In this document: piece after piece, positions 1 through 12,180 of the stretch
How positions within the stretch are numbered: the first letter of the stretch is position 1
Layout of the letters: every line of letters starts with the position of its first letter
Position numbers and translations under genes: made by a program
From: Homalodisca vitripennis
Taxonomy: Eukaryota > Arthropoda > Insecta > Hemiptera > Cicadellidae
Reading direction: 5' to 3'
DNA length: 64,000 nt
Assembly: GCF_021130785.1 (NCBI RefSeq)
Contig: NW_025778004.1
Location: 1-64,000 of the forward strand
Notes under the pieces: model-generated
Seen by the model: the letters and a program-made list of their open reading frames with translations, nothing else
Told to the model about the DNA's origin: nothing
Database searches by the model: none

Positions 1-104
1 CCTTTAAATATCATTTTAAACTATTTATAAAAACATCACTTGGTTTTATCCCAAAGTATAAATAATCGTTATCAGCAATATTAGTAAACATATTTTAATA
101 GTTA

Positions 105-623
105 TAGGTTGTGTTATTTCTAGTAGTTTTATTTGTAATTACAATGAATACACCAAAGTACATTAACATCTCCATAATATTTGAAAAATTCTCTTGGAGC
201 AAATAACAAATACAAAATTGAGAAATTGTAAAATATTACAATTTTAAATTACTCATTGCTCTAAATATTCGGGAAATTTTTTGCGTATATACTTGAGTCG
301 GCGAATAAACTGCGGCGGCTAAATAGGGTTGAAGTGATGAAACATTACTACAACATTACCTACGTTAATTGTAGGTTGTGCTGTTTCTAGCAGTTTTGTT
401 TTGTGGTTAAAATGGATACACAAAAGTACTGTGCATTAACACCTCATAATATATGAAAAATGCTCTTGGAGTATATAACAAATTAAAAGTTATTATTAAG
501 AAAAGGTAAAATTTTAAAATTTAAATTACTGATTGCTCTAATCTTCGGGAAATGTTTTGCGTAATTACTTGAGTCGGCGAGTACAGTGAGTTGGTTAATT
601 GGGCTGAAATGATGAAACATTAC
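105..623. repeat. Old tandem duplication, two units of about 250 bp
   Basis: Unit 1 (about 105-348) and unit 2 (about 372-623) start with matching TAGGTTGTG and end with matching GATGAAACATTAC. Between these they share CTCTTGGAG, ATTGCTCTAA, TTCGGGAAAT and GAGTCGGCGA in the same order. The start-to-start offset is about 267 bases, with small indels. There is no open frame. The GAGTCGG string also occurs near 11,025 in the upstream module of copy B, but I could not confirm wider homology. Confidence 0.8.
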
Positions 624-1661
624 TCAGTGTGAAGTCGGACTGCGTGAATAATGAAGCGGAGAGAGCTGATGGGTTTTCTCATGAAAAACATGCCGCTATT
701 GTTAATCATTTATTGCTTAGTAATATTTTAGCAGACTTTGTTATATACACTAGATAACGAAATACAACAGCACTCAATAGCATTGTATTCATTAGACCAC
801 TGAAATATTAGCTTTATATAGTTAGCAATGTTCATTATTTAATACGAAAAGAAACAAAACAATTTTAAAAGTCTGGCTGACCTTACAATATAATACATAT
901 GTTCACTTTTAGGAACAAAATTAAAATTGGTTGGAAATAAAACTAACCAGAGTTACAAGCTAATAATATGGTATTATAAATTTAATAATTATTTTCAGTT
1001 AAAATACTTTGATATTACACATTTAGTACGATGCTATTCAATCATCACGTAAAACACACATTTACTCCTCGTTTTCTCACTTTGTGCTGTACATTGACAC
1101 TTAAGTTGCAATACGAAAGAGTGAAAAATTAAATTATATGTATCAGAAGACCCAAAATTAGTTGATAACTACAACTTGTGTTGTAGTGTATGACGTAGTA
1201 AATTATTGTTGTATACTTGATGTTTATGATTAAGTAATGTTCACTGATAAGCTAAATATCAATTGAAAGTTCTGTAATTTACTTGGGACACTCTCAGTTA
1301 GGAAATCTCATTTGTGGTAATGATTGTGATTTTCAAGATACATAAAATGACCGAAAACGTGGACTAGTTGGAAAGGATAGAATAGCTCTTGTTTCACCCT
1401 CCAAATTTCTTTATGTTAATTACTTAACAAGGTAGTTTGCAATACTCATTATAAGTATAAATATATTTTTATTTTAAAGGAAAACGTTTACAAATATTTT
1501 TTGTGACTTGTCTACGAAGAGGTATTATTTAAATTTTTTGTGTAAAAAATAGGAGTAATCCAGATCACGTATCAGCGTAGCAGCCTACGTTAGAATGTAA
1601 TGATTAAATCGCATAAAATACCATTTAAAATTAATTTAAATTTTAAACTTAAGTTTAATAG
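624..1661. other. AT-rich stretch with no gene seen
   Basis: I see no open frame of note, no tRNA-like fold and no clear repeat. The sequence is AT-rich with scattered short homopolymers. Confidence 0.6.
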
Positions 1662-2204
1662 TTACTGGTGGCGAGAGAAAAGAAGAGACCTGGCCCGAGC
1701 CGGCACACAGATATGTAACTAGAGTGTTGCCGCGCGGTAATTTCGGGCGCTTCGCCGCACATCCAACCCTGCGAATTGTTTATCCTAGCAATGGAGTTAT
1801 TTGTTTTCAGTAATGTGGCATTCCTGCAGAGTGTGACTCATCTTAAATGTTAAATGTTATATACATAAAAGCACTACATTTACATTAGTAATTGTTATCT
1901 TTAAAATACAAACATCTTCAACTTCAGCAATTCATTCCTTTAATTATTGTTTGTTACAACCACTGTAGAGCCTAATTATTAGAATTTATTACAAACATAA
2001 ATTTTGCTCAATTTTAATTGATTAAAAAACAGTTACCGTCATTTAAATTATCTTATAAAATATAACATTTAGGCCACAAATCAATCAAAACAGTGAAACA
2101 ATAATGGAATTACGAAACAAGGCGCGGCAACATACTAGTAGTAGCACCTGCAATTTTCAGATAGGCCAGAATCCAGGTCTCTTCTTTTCTCTCGACATCA
2201 GTAA
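1662..2204. mobile_element. MITE-like element with long inverted ends
   Basis: The left end (1662-1693) and right end (2173-2204) are inverted copies of each other. The left reads TTACTGGTGGCGAGAGAAAA and continues GAAGAGACCTGG. The right end, reverse-complemented, differs at two of 32 positions. The inversion continues inward, because left GTTGCCGCGC (near 1725) mirrors right GCGCGGCAAC (near 2120-2130). The element is about 543 bp, GC-richer than its flanks, and has no coding frame, so it looks non-autonomous. I could not fix a target-site duplication; GTTTAATAG on the left and GTTAATTG on the right are only loosely alike. Superfamily unknown. Confidence 0.8.
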
Positions 2205-2917
2205 GTTAATTGTCAGTTTATCCTGTTAGGAGACATTCAGAAGAGAGATGCATCGGTCTCTTAGATAATAGGCTTCGCCAATGCTACGGTGAGTAATTGC
2301 TAAACGAGCCGCGAAAATAAACATGACTTATAATTAAAAGCTTACAAAATATTACTGTTTAAATATTTCTGACTATATTATGCAGAATAAACAATGGTCA
2401 AAAGTTATAGAAAGCTTGTATATGTTTTAAATTTAAGGGGATTCCCTACTAAAAAATGGCCAATATTGACCAAAAATTTTAAAAAAATTTTATTTTTTTT
2501 TTCTTGTTCTATGTCTTATAAGGTATCAGAAAAACACAACATATGGCATAATATAGCTTTTTATCACTGTACAAAAAATATTTGAAGCTGAGTGTGCACA
2601 CCTACTTTTGGAGCGTTCAGCCAGAACCAGGCTGTGGGTGCCTCTAATGTAACATTACTAATATTTTTATTTTGCTCCTTATTCATCTTAGAAAGTAATA
2701 CTTTCACTATATCTATTTTTATATAGTTATGCTAATCATCTAAGTACAGTACTTTTTCTTTTTCATCTATGTACACTGGCAGAATAAAAAAAACTTATTA
2801 CAAAACAGTTTATGTAATCTGTCAGCTGATTCCTGTTTGTTTACAATTGTTTTCAGTTGAACTAGTTTTGAGGTTATAGTGTTTATTCAGTGTAGTGTAC
2901 CTAGTGTAGAGTGTAAT

Positions 2918-4804
2918 ATGGTGAAAGTAAAGAAAAAATAAAAGACTACAATCAAAAAGAAATAAAGAGAAAGCTAACTAAGGTGGAGTGAGAAAATAAA
3001 CCTAGGCCTAGATTTAGCCAGCAAGAGAAGTGATGTGAGGGTTGTGATGCAGAAAACTTGATTAGGCCTAGCACAAGTGATTCAGGTGATGAACAGTGTA
3101 AGGACCAAGGTATGCCTTCTAAACCTACAGGTTTTGCTTTGTACAATAGTTACAAGCATGAAGTAAATATTGAAAACAATAGTGTTGAATATATTCTTGT
3201 AGATTCTAAAAAACTTATGGATTTGCTTTCTTCATTTCCATGCAAAGAATGTTTTCACGACAATGTGGAGGTAAAACTAGTAGTTACTAAAGGTTTTGCC
3301 CACACTTTTAGTCTAGTTTGCTCAGCTTGCGGGAACAAAAACTCTCTTTCAGACATCGGATCGACTATCGACCAAGGAATCAAAACGGGCCAGCGTTTGA
3401 TGTAAATCGTAGGGCTGTAAAAGGCGTTTTCTTCTATTGGTAAAGGGCACAGAGCTTTAGAAATGTTTTGCGTTGCTATGAACATGAAGCCTATGCAGTT
3501 TTTTGTCGTACAACAAACATATAATAGCTCTTAGAGATGTGTACAGAAACGAAGTAAATAAATCACTCATTGAAGCTCGAAACGAAGTTCGTAAATGCTA
3601 TGGGGACTTGAATGATGATAATAGTATTCTTGACATTACAGTAAGCTATGACGGAAGTTGGCAAAAGAGAGGGTTTACCTCTAAATACGGAATTGGGTGC
3701 TGCATTGAAGTTCTAACTGGGCTTGTTATTGACTTTGAAATTTATGTCCAAGTACTGTAAGCGGTGCCAGCTACAGAAAGCTAAAACTAAAGGTAACATG
3801 GACGCTTTTGATGCATGGTTTGAAGCTCATAAGCCTATGTGTCAATGTAACTATGTTGGATCTTCCCCTGCCATGGAGATAACCGCAGCTGAAAGGCTCT
3901 GGGCCCGCTCGGAATCTTTAGGTTTCCGGTATACAACATTGGTCTCAGATGGCGATGCGAAAACCCAAACTCACCTAAATGAGTTTGTTAATCCATACCA
4001 AGGTGTGCAAATTGAGAAGGTTGAATGTCTCAACCATGTAGCAAAAAGGCTTGGTACTGGGCTCAGAAATTTGGTCAAAAAGTATGTTGGTTCACACGAA
4101 AAAATGGGTGGGAAAGGGCGAGGAAATTTGACAGAGCCTGTGATCAAAAAACTAAACACGGTACTACCGAAATGGCATTACTAAGAACCTGGGAGATGTA
4201 AACAAAATGAAAAATTCCATTTTGCAACACTTTCATGTTGCATGTCTACAGACCAAAATCCACAACACAACAAGTGTCCTACCGGAGAGAATTCTTGGTG
4301 TTTCTATCAAAGAGCTAAGGCCCAAAACACAGAACCAGAATCACATGGACACTGCAGTGAAGACACCTTTGACCGAAGAAAATGTAAGGAAAATGTTGCC
4401 ACTTTACCAAAGATTGTCATCAGACAGTTTGTTGGAAAGATGCCTAGCTGGTAAGACTAACAACACAAACGAAGCGTTACATAACATAATATGGACCAAG
4501 TGCCCGAAAAATATTTTTACCTCAAAAGTGAAGATTGATAATGGGGTTTGTGAAGCTATCAGTATCTACAACACTGGATACTTGAAAACTAGTGTTAGCT
4601 TCCAAAATGCTGCTGGTATAAGCCCCGGGCGGTACGCGGCCAAAATAGCAAAAAACATTTAGACAGTAAAAGACTTCGGCTTTCGCGTGCACGGAGAACT
4701 AAAAATATGAAGCCTACAGAAGAAAGTTGAGGTTAGCACAAGCTGAAGAAGAGGAAATACATCAACAAAATGAAGGAATGACTTATGGTGCTGGCTGTTT
4801 CTGA
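2918..4804 (+). pseudogene. Mutator-like transposase (broken)
   Basis: The likely ancestral start is ATG at 2918 (peptide MVKVKKK, then a stop), and the last recognisable stop is at 4802-4804, giving about 600 codons as usual for this insect family. Visible order: a basic N-terminus; a zinc-ribbon-like pair CKEC (3241) and CSAC (3319); the motif RRAVKG with SIGKGHRALE, recovered only across a frameshift near 3395-3420; SYDGSW with a candidate first catalytic Asp at 3650; CKRC and CQC cysteines; VSDGDAKT with a second Asp at 3948; CLNHVAKRLG; and NNTNEALHNIIW with a candidate catalytic Glu at 4471. The frame breaks near 2939, 3395, 3530, 3745, 4180, 4280 and 4690, so it cannot encode an active enzyme. 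It lies inside the TIR-bounded element. The family assignment rests on motif recall, not on a search. Confidence 0.85.
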
Positions 4805-5401
4805 ACTGAAACAACGGGTTCACTACTGTACTGCTATTACAACCTAATAGTGACTTTTTCATAATGTATTACACATTTTTTTTTTTTTTATAATAATACA
4901 AAATATGGCCTTTCATAGTGTTTGTTAGTGGTTTACTAGACCTACATATGTCTTCAATATATAAATATACCATTCATTGAATACAAGTACTGTGGGGGTA
5001 AGTTATTTTCCTCTACAGCTACAAAATATCTAGTGTAAACTTCAAACGCTGTTTCCCGCAACTTATAAATTTTTGATTTATTTCACACACAAATGTTATT
5101 ATAACTTTTGAACTATTATAGATAGAGCAATGAAAATTTTACCATATATATTTATACTATATTGCCACTTTTCGTGCATGGACAATACTGTAAGTTAAAT
5201 ACAAGATTATTTATAAAATTTTTTAATTATGACAAAAAAAGAAAATAAAAATATATTTTTGTCAAGCCATAACATTTTACACTATTCAAGAAATAAACAT
5301 GAGTATGCACAAAAAGTTAGTACTTTTTAAACACTTTAAGATTAAGCACTAAATATGGTATAGTAGTTTAAAAGTTATAAGACATTATAAAACTTATGTA
5401 T

Positions 5402-6338
5402 TACTAGCGGGCCCGGCGCGCTTTGCTGCGCATTTCCATAATTTTTTGCAAAAGTTGCCCGCGGCTTCGCACGCAATTTCCCGTTGAAAACAGTACACTA
5501 TATTCACTTATTCTTTTTCTATCACATTCTAAACATTGCTGAGATAATTGATAGTCGTTCCATCGTGAGCCTCTTGGGCGTATTATGAAGGTATGTACCA
5601 TATTCCCTGCCTCTATCTAGCTGTTACCACGGCTTCGCACGCAAATCTTAAGAACCGAAGTCCTTATATTACTTAGTAATTTTTTTTTTTTACTATAATA
5701 AATTTTAGATTAAATTAGTTATATCTCCGATGCCACGATTGAGCTTGCTTTGTTGTCTCGATCGAGAGAATATGTACACACGGAGTTTTGAGAACCATAC
5801 TTCTGTCAAAAAAAAAACAACTAAGGTTGATTTTATAACATTCTTTATATTTGTAGCCAACGTAAGATAGTAATTATGATATCTGCATTACTCTTCTGAT
5901 CAAGCATGAGCATGGTTTATATTAAATAAATATTGCAGTTAAAGGTGAATTTTTACGTCAAATTTGAATTGTATTATCTGGATAGTAAAGTCTATGTTTA
6001 ACAGTGAATTGCAAAAACAGTTTAAACAAAATTTGTCGTTTCTCTTAAGCTTACTCTATGCTTTAAAACTATAAGTGTAATATATGTTTACAAAAGAACA
6101 GCTGATTAAAAATTTGAAAAGACGTTAACATATGTTTGCTGCAATGCATTTCTTATGGGTATTTCTGTAACCAGTGGGGCGGAATCCTGAATCGGGAAAG
6201 GGATGGGCATTAGCTTATAAACCTTCTCCCGTGGAAAAATACATATACGTACACAAATTTTCATCATGATCGGTCCAATAGTTCACGATTCCATAAAGGA
6301 CAAACATACAAACATTCATTTTTATATAATATAGATGA
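5402..6338 (+). mobile_element. Interspersed repeat nested in the Mutator-like element
   Basis: The head reads TACTAGCGGGCCCGGCGCG, and GGCTTCGCACGCAATTTCC follows twice (near 5463 and 5630). The tail near 6255-6338 runs ATCATGATCGGTCCAATAG, then ACAAACATACAAACATTCAT and TATATAATATAGATG. This head-and-tail pattern is widespread in insect genomes and often sits in gene deserts; I believe it derives from a non-LTR or non-autonomous element, but the class cannot be set from sequence here. Related heads occur at 17,892 (minus), 19,771 (plus), 21,447 (minus) and 37,130. Confidence 0.65.
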
Positions 6339-6509
6339 AGAAAAAAAACTGATAACAATCCAAAACTATATGAATGGATAATTTTTTTTTTACTTGAACA
6401 GTGGTAAACATTGTTCTAGGACCAAATTAACCCTAAAAATGTACATAAAATAAATTATTAAAAATAATTTGAAGAAAATTACTAGTTTCAGTAGGGAATC
6501 CCCTTAAGG

Positions 6510-7119
6510 TAGTGCAAATGGTATTGGTTAAAATAACTAATTTCAATTACAAGAGTTTTTAGCAACTTCTGTATTAACAATAGATTTTTTGGGTAGATAT
6601 AAGTTTTTTTTAAATAACTTCTGTCCTCATAACTAGTATATTAAAGCATCCTAACCAAACTATTTATATTTATGTAACATTTTTATTAGCATGTTTTAAC
6701 ATACCAATTCTGAGGATATTGTTAATAAAGATAATTAGGAACATTTATTGAATTGAAGGATTTCGTAGTAGAATTTTAAATCTGTTTATACGTAAATACA
6801 AAGTAAGGAGCTTTTTTAGATTTAAATAATGTTAAATTACGATTATTATTGCAACTATATTTAAATATCATAATTCCAGCTTAAAATAATCTAAAAATAT
6901 ACAACAATATAGGTATAATTTTAACATGCGAATGATGAGTTTATCTCCAGTTCACCTTCCCCATACGTGTAGCGTTTGAAGTCTCACGCTGTTGAAGACT
7001 TAACTCCTGAAATCTGGAGTCATGTTCGTCTGAAGGGACCCAAAAAAAAGCGGCAATGAAAAACGAAGAATTAAAAAAAAACCCTGCAAAGTTTTAACAT
7101 CATTCGATTATCATTATTT
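6510..7119. other. AT-rich spacer
   Basis: No gene or named element is seen. Around 6941-7030 is a slightly GC-richer stretch (CTCCAGTTCACCTTCCCC, GTCTCACGCTGTTGAAGAC) that I cannot assign. Confidence 0.5.
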
Positions 7120-9460
7120 AATATCCATAGAAACAATAAAAGATCTGATATTTTAATATTTTTGAACATTAAATAGTATTGCGATTATGTCGCAGCTTTT
7201 CCAAAGTCGTTCAACTTGCAGCACGTGAGATAATCCCCACATGTAGTACAATGTGATGGTCAGTAGCTGGACGAGGACCAGGACTTACAAGGCTGAGTAA
7301 CTTCTATTATTGAGTAATCACAATTTTCTCCTAATAATGACTCTTCATACCCAAAGCATATTTACATTTAAGTTTAGTGACTACTAAATACAACACAAAA
7401 CACTTAAACAGTTTATATAAAACGAAGACCTGATTCCAAAGCCAATTTTTCTGTTATTTCGTGAGATTTTCCTTTATTTAGTAAAGATTGCCGCTGTTCA
7501 CAAATTTCTTTTCCTTATTGCAAAGCTACTAAACTTGTGTTTTGGGTTGTTTTAATCATCTCTGAGCCCAAAAGCGTGCAGGGAGAATCGGGTTCAATCA
7601 TATTGCAAATTTTATAAACAGTTACAGCAGTCTAGTATCGGTTTAACGTAGTTGATGAATAATAATTAATTTGTTATCAGAAGGATTTTTTAACGTACGT
7701 CTTCCAGCAATTTTCTGGATATTTTGGTCAGGCTGAATAGTTACTTTATTTGAAATTAGCTTATTGTACCTAACTAACATTAACAATACCCAACTAATTC
7801 ACGTTTCATGTTTAAAACTAATTAAATTTAATACGGTTTCAAAAACTTTTGCAGAAAAATACAGTCTATAATTACTAACTTATTCAGTTAGTTAAGTGAA
7901 CATACACCAGAGCATGTATTCATAGTATAAGAGATAAGACATAGCATATTAAAATGGTACATTTATAAAAGTTTTAAATTAAAATCTATTTCCATCTTCT
8001 AATAGTCTCCATCTCCACCCTGTAATGAATAATAGTTTAACTTTCGTGTTTTGGCAAACTAGACTAAATCATTCTTATACAAATGGGTCAGCTGAACTTC
8101 TAAATTGAGTGGACACCATTGTAAAGTAAACCAATAACAGAATGACTCCCTGTACGCAACTTCTTTAGTAGTGTGAATTTTAAAATTTATCAGAGAATTC
8201 TACTATTAATTTATGTATTCTTTATTATAAGTCGCATATTACTGGTTTTATTTAGGAGAATACACTTTTAATCTCATTAGGTCATAAAGCATTTACGAAT
8301 GTTCAATACAAATACTTTTACTTCTAAACCCTGTTAAATACTTTTACTTTCCATAAGTTTTGTTTGTTTTAAGTACTTGAAACATTAGAGTTCAATCTAA
8401 TGACTTTGTTTCCTATTTTTATTGCAAAATCTACCTTAAAAATATAAAAACTGCTCTGATATTTTAAGCAGTGATAGAAATGCTCTCGGCATGTTTTTAA
8501 ATTCTAAGAGAACTCTCAAGCAATGAACAATGTGTAAATTACATATATTATTTACTAAGGAGCTGATAATAAATGTCTCTACATTCATACGCAATGTAAA
8601 ATTTTTTCCCACTTTTCAAGACTCTATTTCCAGCTTTAAATAACAAAACTTGAAATATATATTACAAATTCATAGGTATAGAACATTTCTGGATCTTAAG
8701 GTCCTACTAATAGTTAGAAATGTTACCACCACTGTTTTTGGGTGAAAGTTTCAGTGAAAAGGACCACTTAAGAGTTTCCACAGGGTTGCGTCCTTTCTCC
8801 GGGTTATGGACGACCTGTTTAGGTCTGTAACATGAGTGGTATTTTCCCACAGGTATATACAGATGAGTTGACATTATAATTCTTGTGAATGGAAAGTTTA
8901 TAAAAACCACAGTTACGAAATCGACCAATGCAACCCCAAACAAAGCAGTCAACTGGTGTTATAGGATTGGTCTTAGTGCTAACCCGGCCCAAGTTTCCCT
9001 GTCACAATTGGAAGGGGGCAACATTGGGGGTCATCGGTCATTTTTTTGCCAAGGAGGCTCTACTATCAAGTTCATGTCTATAGTTAAGTTCTAAATGTTG
9101 TTGACAGGTGACTGAATAAGGGACTGAAACTGCGAGGGGAATATAGATATTGATGCAGTGCAGTCTTTCGATCGGAGAGTCTTGTGATTTTCAGCCTTAG
9201 CTAATTTATTGGTATTATATCTCCGGGATAGACCTGGGCTAACGTTTGGGCTGTTGTCTGGTGGTTAAATACTCATCCTCACGTGGGCTGGCCTGCATCC
9301 TAATGATAATCTGTCTCGCAATAACCGGAGGTAACCCAACTGACCCGGTAATTAGCTTAGATGGTTGTCTTAATCTAGATCGCTTCTGTATTGTAATATT
9401 AAGGATGATTGTTTACTCCCTTTAGTAGGAAGGGCCTTATCTAATCTTAAGCTACAAATG
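7120..9460 (+). repeat. Long complex repeat, copy A (long form)
   Basis: The modules in order are: ATATCCATAGAAACAAT (7119); TCGTTCAACTTGCAGC (about 7207); the purine-rich core ACGAGGACCAGGACTTACAA (7271-7290) then GGCTGAGTAAC; AAACTTGTGTTTTGGG (about 7530); CCCAAAAGCGTGCAGGGAG (7568-7586); AGTCTATAATTACTAACTTA (about 7862); and GTGGACACCATTG (about 8108). After this a further 1.3 kb follows, including CGTCCTTTCTCC, GGTTATGGACGACCTGTTTA (about 8801-8822) and AACTGACCCGGTAATTAG. The whole segment matches copy K (61,745-64,000) nearly end to end with many substitutions and small indels. Short open frames at 8707-8952 and 8885-9094 are not conserved in K. Confidence 0.85.
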
Positions 9461-10329
9461 AGTTGTTAAATTACCATGCTGATTCAGTGTATAGTGTGCT
9501 AAACATGAGTTCTAATATATCTCAACGATTTACCTTTGAGAAATCCTTCAGGATTAGGATGTTTTCAACGAATTTGTGTGCTTTAACACCCTCATAAAAA
9601 ACTTCAAAAAAAGTATAAATCTGAAAATTCCTCTTCTCGATTGTCAATCTAAAAGGCACACTAAAAAATAGCCGTTCATAAAGGCTTTACAAGCAAAAAT
9701 TTGAGTTATTAAATATTTATCATTAGATTTAAAATTAGAAAAGAAGTGACCCAAATATAAATGTACAAAGGTTTGCTCATGCTTTAAAATAACCTTAGTT
9801 TTTGAAAATGTCCCGAAATATTAGTACTCGTGTTTTTAAGTTATAACCACAAGTTATTACTTAAGTATTGCATCATACAAATAGTTTACTCCATGAATGC
9901 ATTGCGTTGTTCATTGTGCTCTTAGATGTACATATAAATGCTAGTATATTTATCATTCCACTATATATTCTGACCTGTTATCCATATCTGGCGTTTACGT
10001 GTATCGCGTGTGAATGATAAACTGTTTTGCTACCTTATTTCTTAGATACAAGGAGTCTACTTTCCTAATAACTAGATTAGTTGCTTATAATGATACAACA
10101 TGTAATACCTTATCTAGATTGCTTTAAATCATAATTTGAGATATTATCCTCCATATGAACATCTATTCTTTCTAGGCTCGTAAGGAATTAATTACTAGCG
10201 TATGATTATAAACAGTAAATAGGATTCTCTAACAATTTTTTACCTGATACGCTTACATCATATGTAATTAATATTATCTCCGGTGTCTAAACTCTACTTT
10301 AAGGTATTATATTTATTATGAGGCACGAT
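9461..10329. other. AT-rich spacer between copies A and B
   Basis: No gene seen. The sequence contains frequent TTATTAATTCATAAGGAATT-like strings that I could not tie to a named repeat. Confidence 0.5.
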
Positions 10330-12180
10330 AATTTTATTAATTCATAAGGAATTTATTGCTATTGTACGATTATGAATCGACGTACAGTATTGCCTCACTA
10401 TGCGAATTTATTTCCTATTGAGACACTCGCCTATTAAATACGTTTTGTGGAAATGTCCAACAAGCTAAATATAAGGGTAGTATAAGATATAATCTGCAAA
10501 TGGATTTAATATGTCATTAGTGCCATCTATATAAATATCATATCGTACTTATCATTACTATTTTTATCTTAATACGACATTTGATGTTTATTTACTGAAA
10601 AATTTGAATAAATTGCGTTGTGTCATATAGTTAACAGCGAAATGCTGCATTGTTAATTTTATATTTAAAAACATGTTGAAGTTTTAAAATGAAATATAAA
10701 AATTTCATAAAAAGTTTCAGGGAATACTTTTAAATTAAAATGGGCATGTTTTCTTTGCACCTAAGTTGTGGACATACCAAATTTAGTTAAATCTGCCCGG
10801 TAACTTTAAACTGCAGTTAACTTATTACACATGAAAAAAGTTTGCATTTACAATGTAAACTTAAATATGATTATTGATGAATTATAGTAATGTTCTTTGC
10901 TGAAGTATTTTTTTGAAATTTAAATGTATTATAGAATAATAAAAAACGTATAAAATGTCATGACAAATAGTGTCCCTGAATATTGAGTTTAAACTACTAT
11001 AATTTAGCACATAAATGATAACTTGAGTCGGGGAACAATCCTCATTTAAATTTTTATAATTATGCTTTATTCACACCTTTGGCTCCTTAAAACGTATGTG
11101 ATGGGGTAATCAGATAACAAGCGTTCTATTGAGTGTTAGTAGTAGTCGTGACGTCAGCAATATAAGGCGACAGGTGAGACGTAAGCAGCAGTTTAAATAA
11201 AATATTATTTTATATCCATGGAAACAACATGGCATTTATAAAATTAAATTTATTTAAATAATTGTAAAGTGTTATGTAGCTGGAATTTTCAAACTTTATT
11301 CAATTCACAACAAGCTCAGAAAATACTACTAGGAACACGACATTACAGCCAGAAGCAGGACCAGGATCAGGATGTACTTGGATGAGTTACTTTCATTCTT
11401 TATTAATTGAAATTATTATACTCCTTATCTCTCGTTACCCAAAGTAACTTTTGTCCTATTTTTAAAGACTATTAATCACAGCTCAAAGCAGTGGAACTGG
11501 TTATCGGTATTGCTAACAGTAATACAAATTAAATATAGTTAACACAATTCATTCTTATGTTTCGTGTAAATGCCACTAATTTGTGTTTGGTGTTTTGTAT
11601 AATCCTCTCTCAGTACCCATATAGTACAGGGAGAATCAGTTACCAATATTGTACAAAACATATAGACGACCAAATATTTTGTGAATTTTCGAATAGTTTT
11701 ATTTAAAATATTTATATATTCGTTTATGAGAATCATTTTTCACCTTTACTGTTTTATGGAAATCTTTCTAGAATTTATAGTATGCAAGATATTTGTAGTG
11801 AAGTAAAATTAGTTAATTCTTTAAATTTTATATATAAAATCGATAAAAAACTTTTCATAAGTAAAATTTAATAATTTAAACTCAGTTCCAAAACAGTTGG
11901 CACATAAATATTATGTCCTATAAGTTTTAACTTATTCTATTAGTTATTGAAATTCACGCTAGATCCCTCTTCCACAGTACAAGAGGTAATAAAGGGTATA
12001 TTAAAATTATACAATGTTAGCAATGTCTAATTAAATGCAAATATTACATTTAAATATTGAATTTTATCTTTATACCTAATAAATATGTAATTTCTTCTTC
12101 ATGATAAAATATAAATGTATCGTTTTGGAGAATAAAGATTGAGCTAAAATCGAGGGGGCACCCAGCTGGATTGAACCATT
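10330..12180 (+). repeat. Long complex repeat, copy B
   Basis: The copy starts around CCTATTGAGACACTCGCC (10,424) and ends at GAGGGGGCACCCAGCTGG (about 12,152-12,169). Within it are the upstream module with AGATAA (11,112) and TGACGTCA (11,149), ATATCCATGGAAACAACATG (11,212), the core AGAAGCAGGACCAGGATCAG (11,351-11,370) leading to GATGAGTTAC (11,381-11,390), the CCCATATAGTACAGGGAGAA block (about 11,616-11,635), and a 3' module with TTAGTTATTGAAATTCACGC (about 11,940). It is collinear with copy F (48,240-50,020): 1,739 bases between the two flanking landmarks here against 1,698 in F. Confidence 0.85.
11112..11156 (+). promoter_or_regulatory. Promoter-like module in copy B: GATA site plus CRE
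   Basis: GGGTAATCAGATAACAAGCG contains AGATAA (11,112-11,117), a GATA-factor consensus. The full cAMP-response element palindrome TGACGTCA lies at 11,149-11,156, its first base 37 bases downstream of the first base of AGATAA. The same pair with the same offset occurs in copy F, and a weaker version (TGACGTAA, offset 35) in copy C. Binding or transcription is not shown by sequence alone. Confidence 0.4.

Larger units (their letters stand above)
2433..6507 (+). mobile_element. Mutator-like DNA transposon, decayed, with 18-bp TIRs
   Basis: The element is bounded by perfect 18-bp inverted repeats: TTAAGGGGATTCCCTACT at 2433-2450 and its reverse complement at 6490-6507. Inside, on the plus strand, is a transposase pseudogene (2918-4804), then an AT-rich 3' region that holds an unrelated interspersed repeat (5402-6338). 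No 8-11 bp target duplication, as usual for Mutator-like elements, is visible. The outermost four bases at each end are TTAA, so a TTAA target duplication with termini beginning GGGGATTCCC is an alternative reading. The total length is about 4.1 kb, or about 3.1 kb without the nested repeat. Confidence 0.85.
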
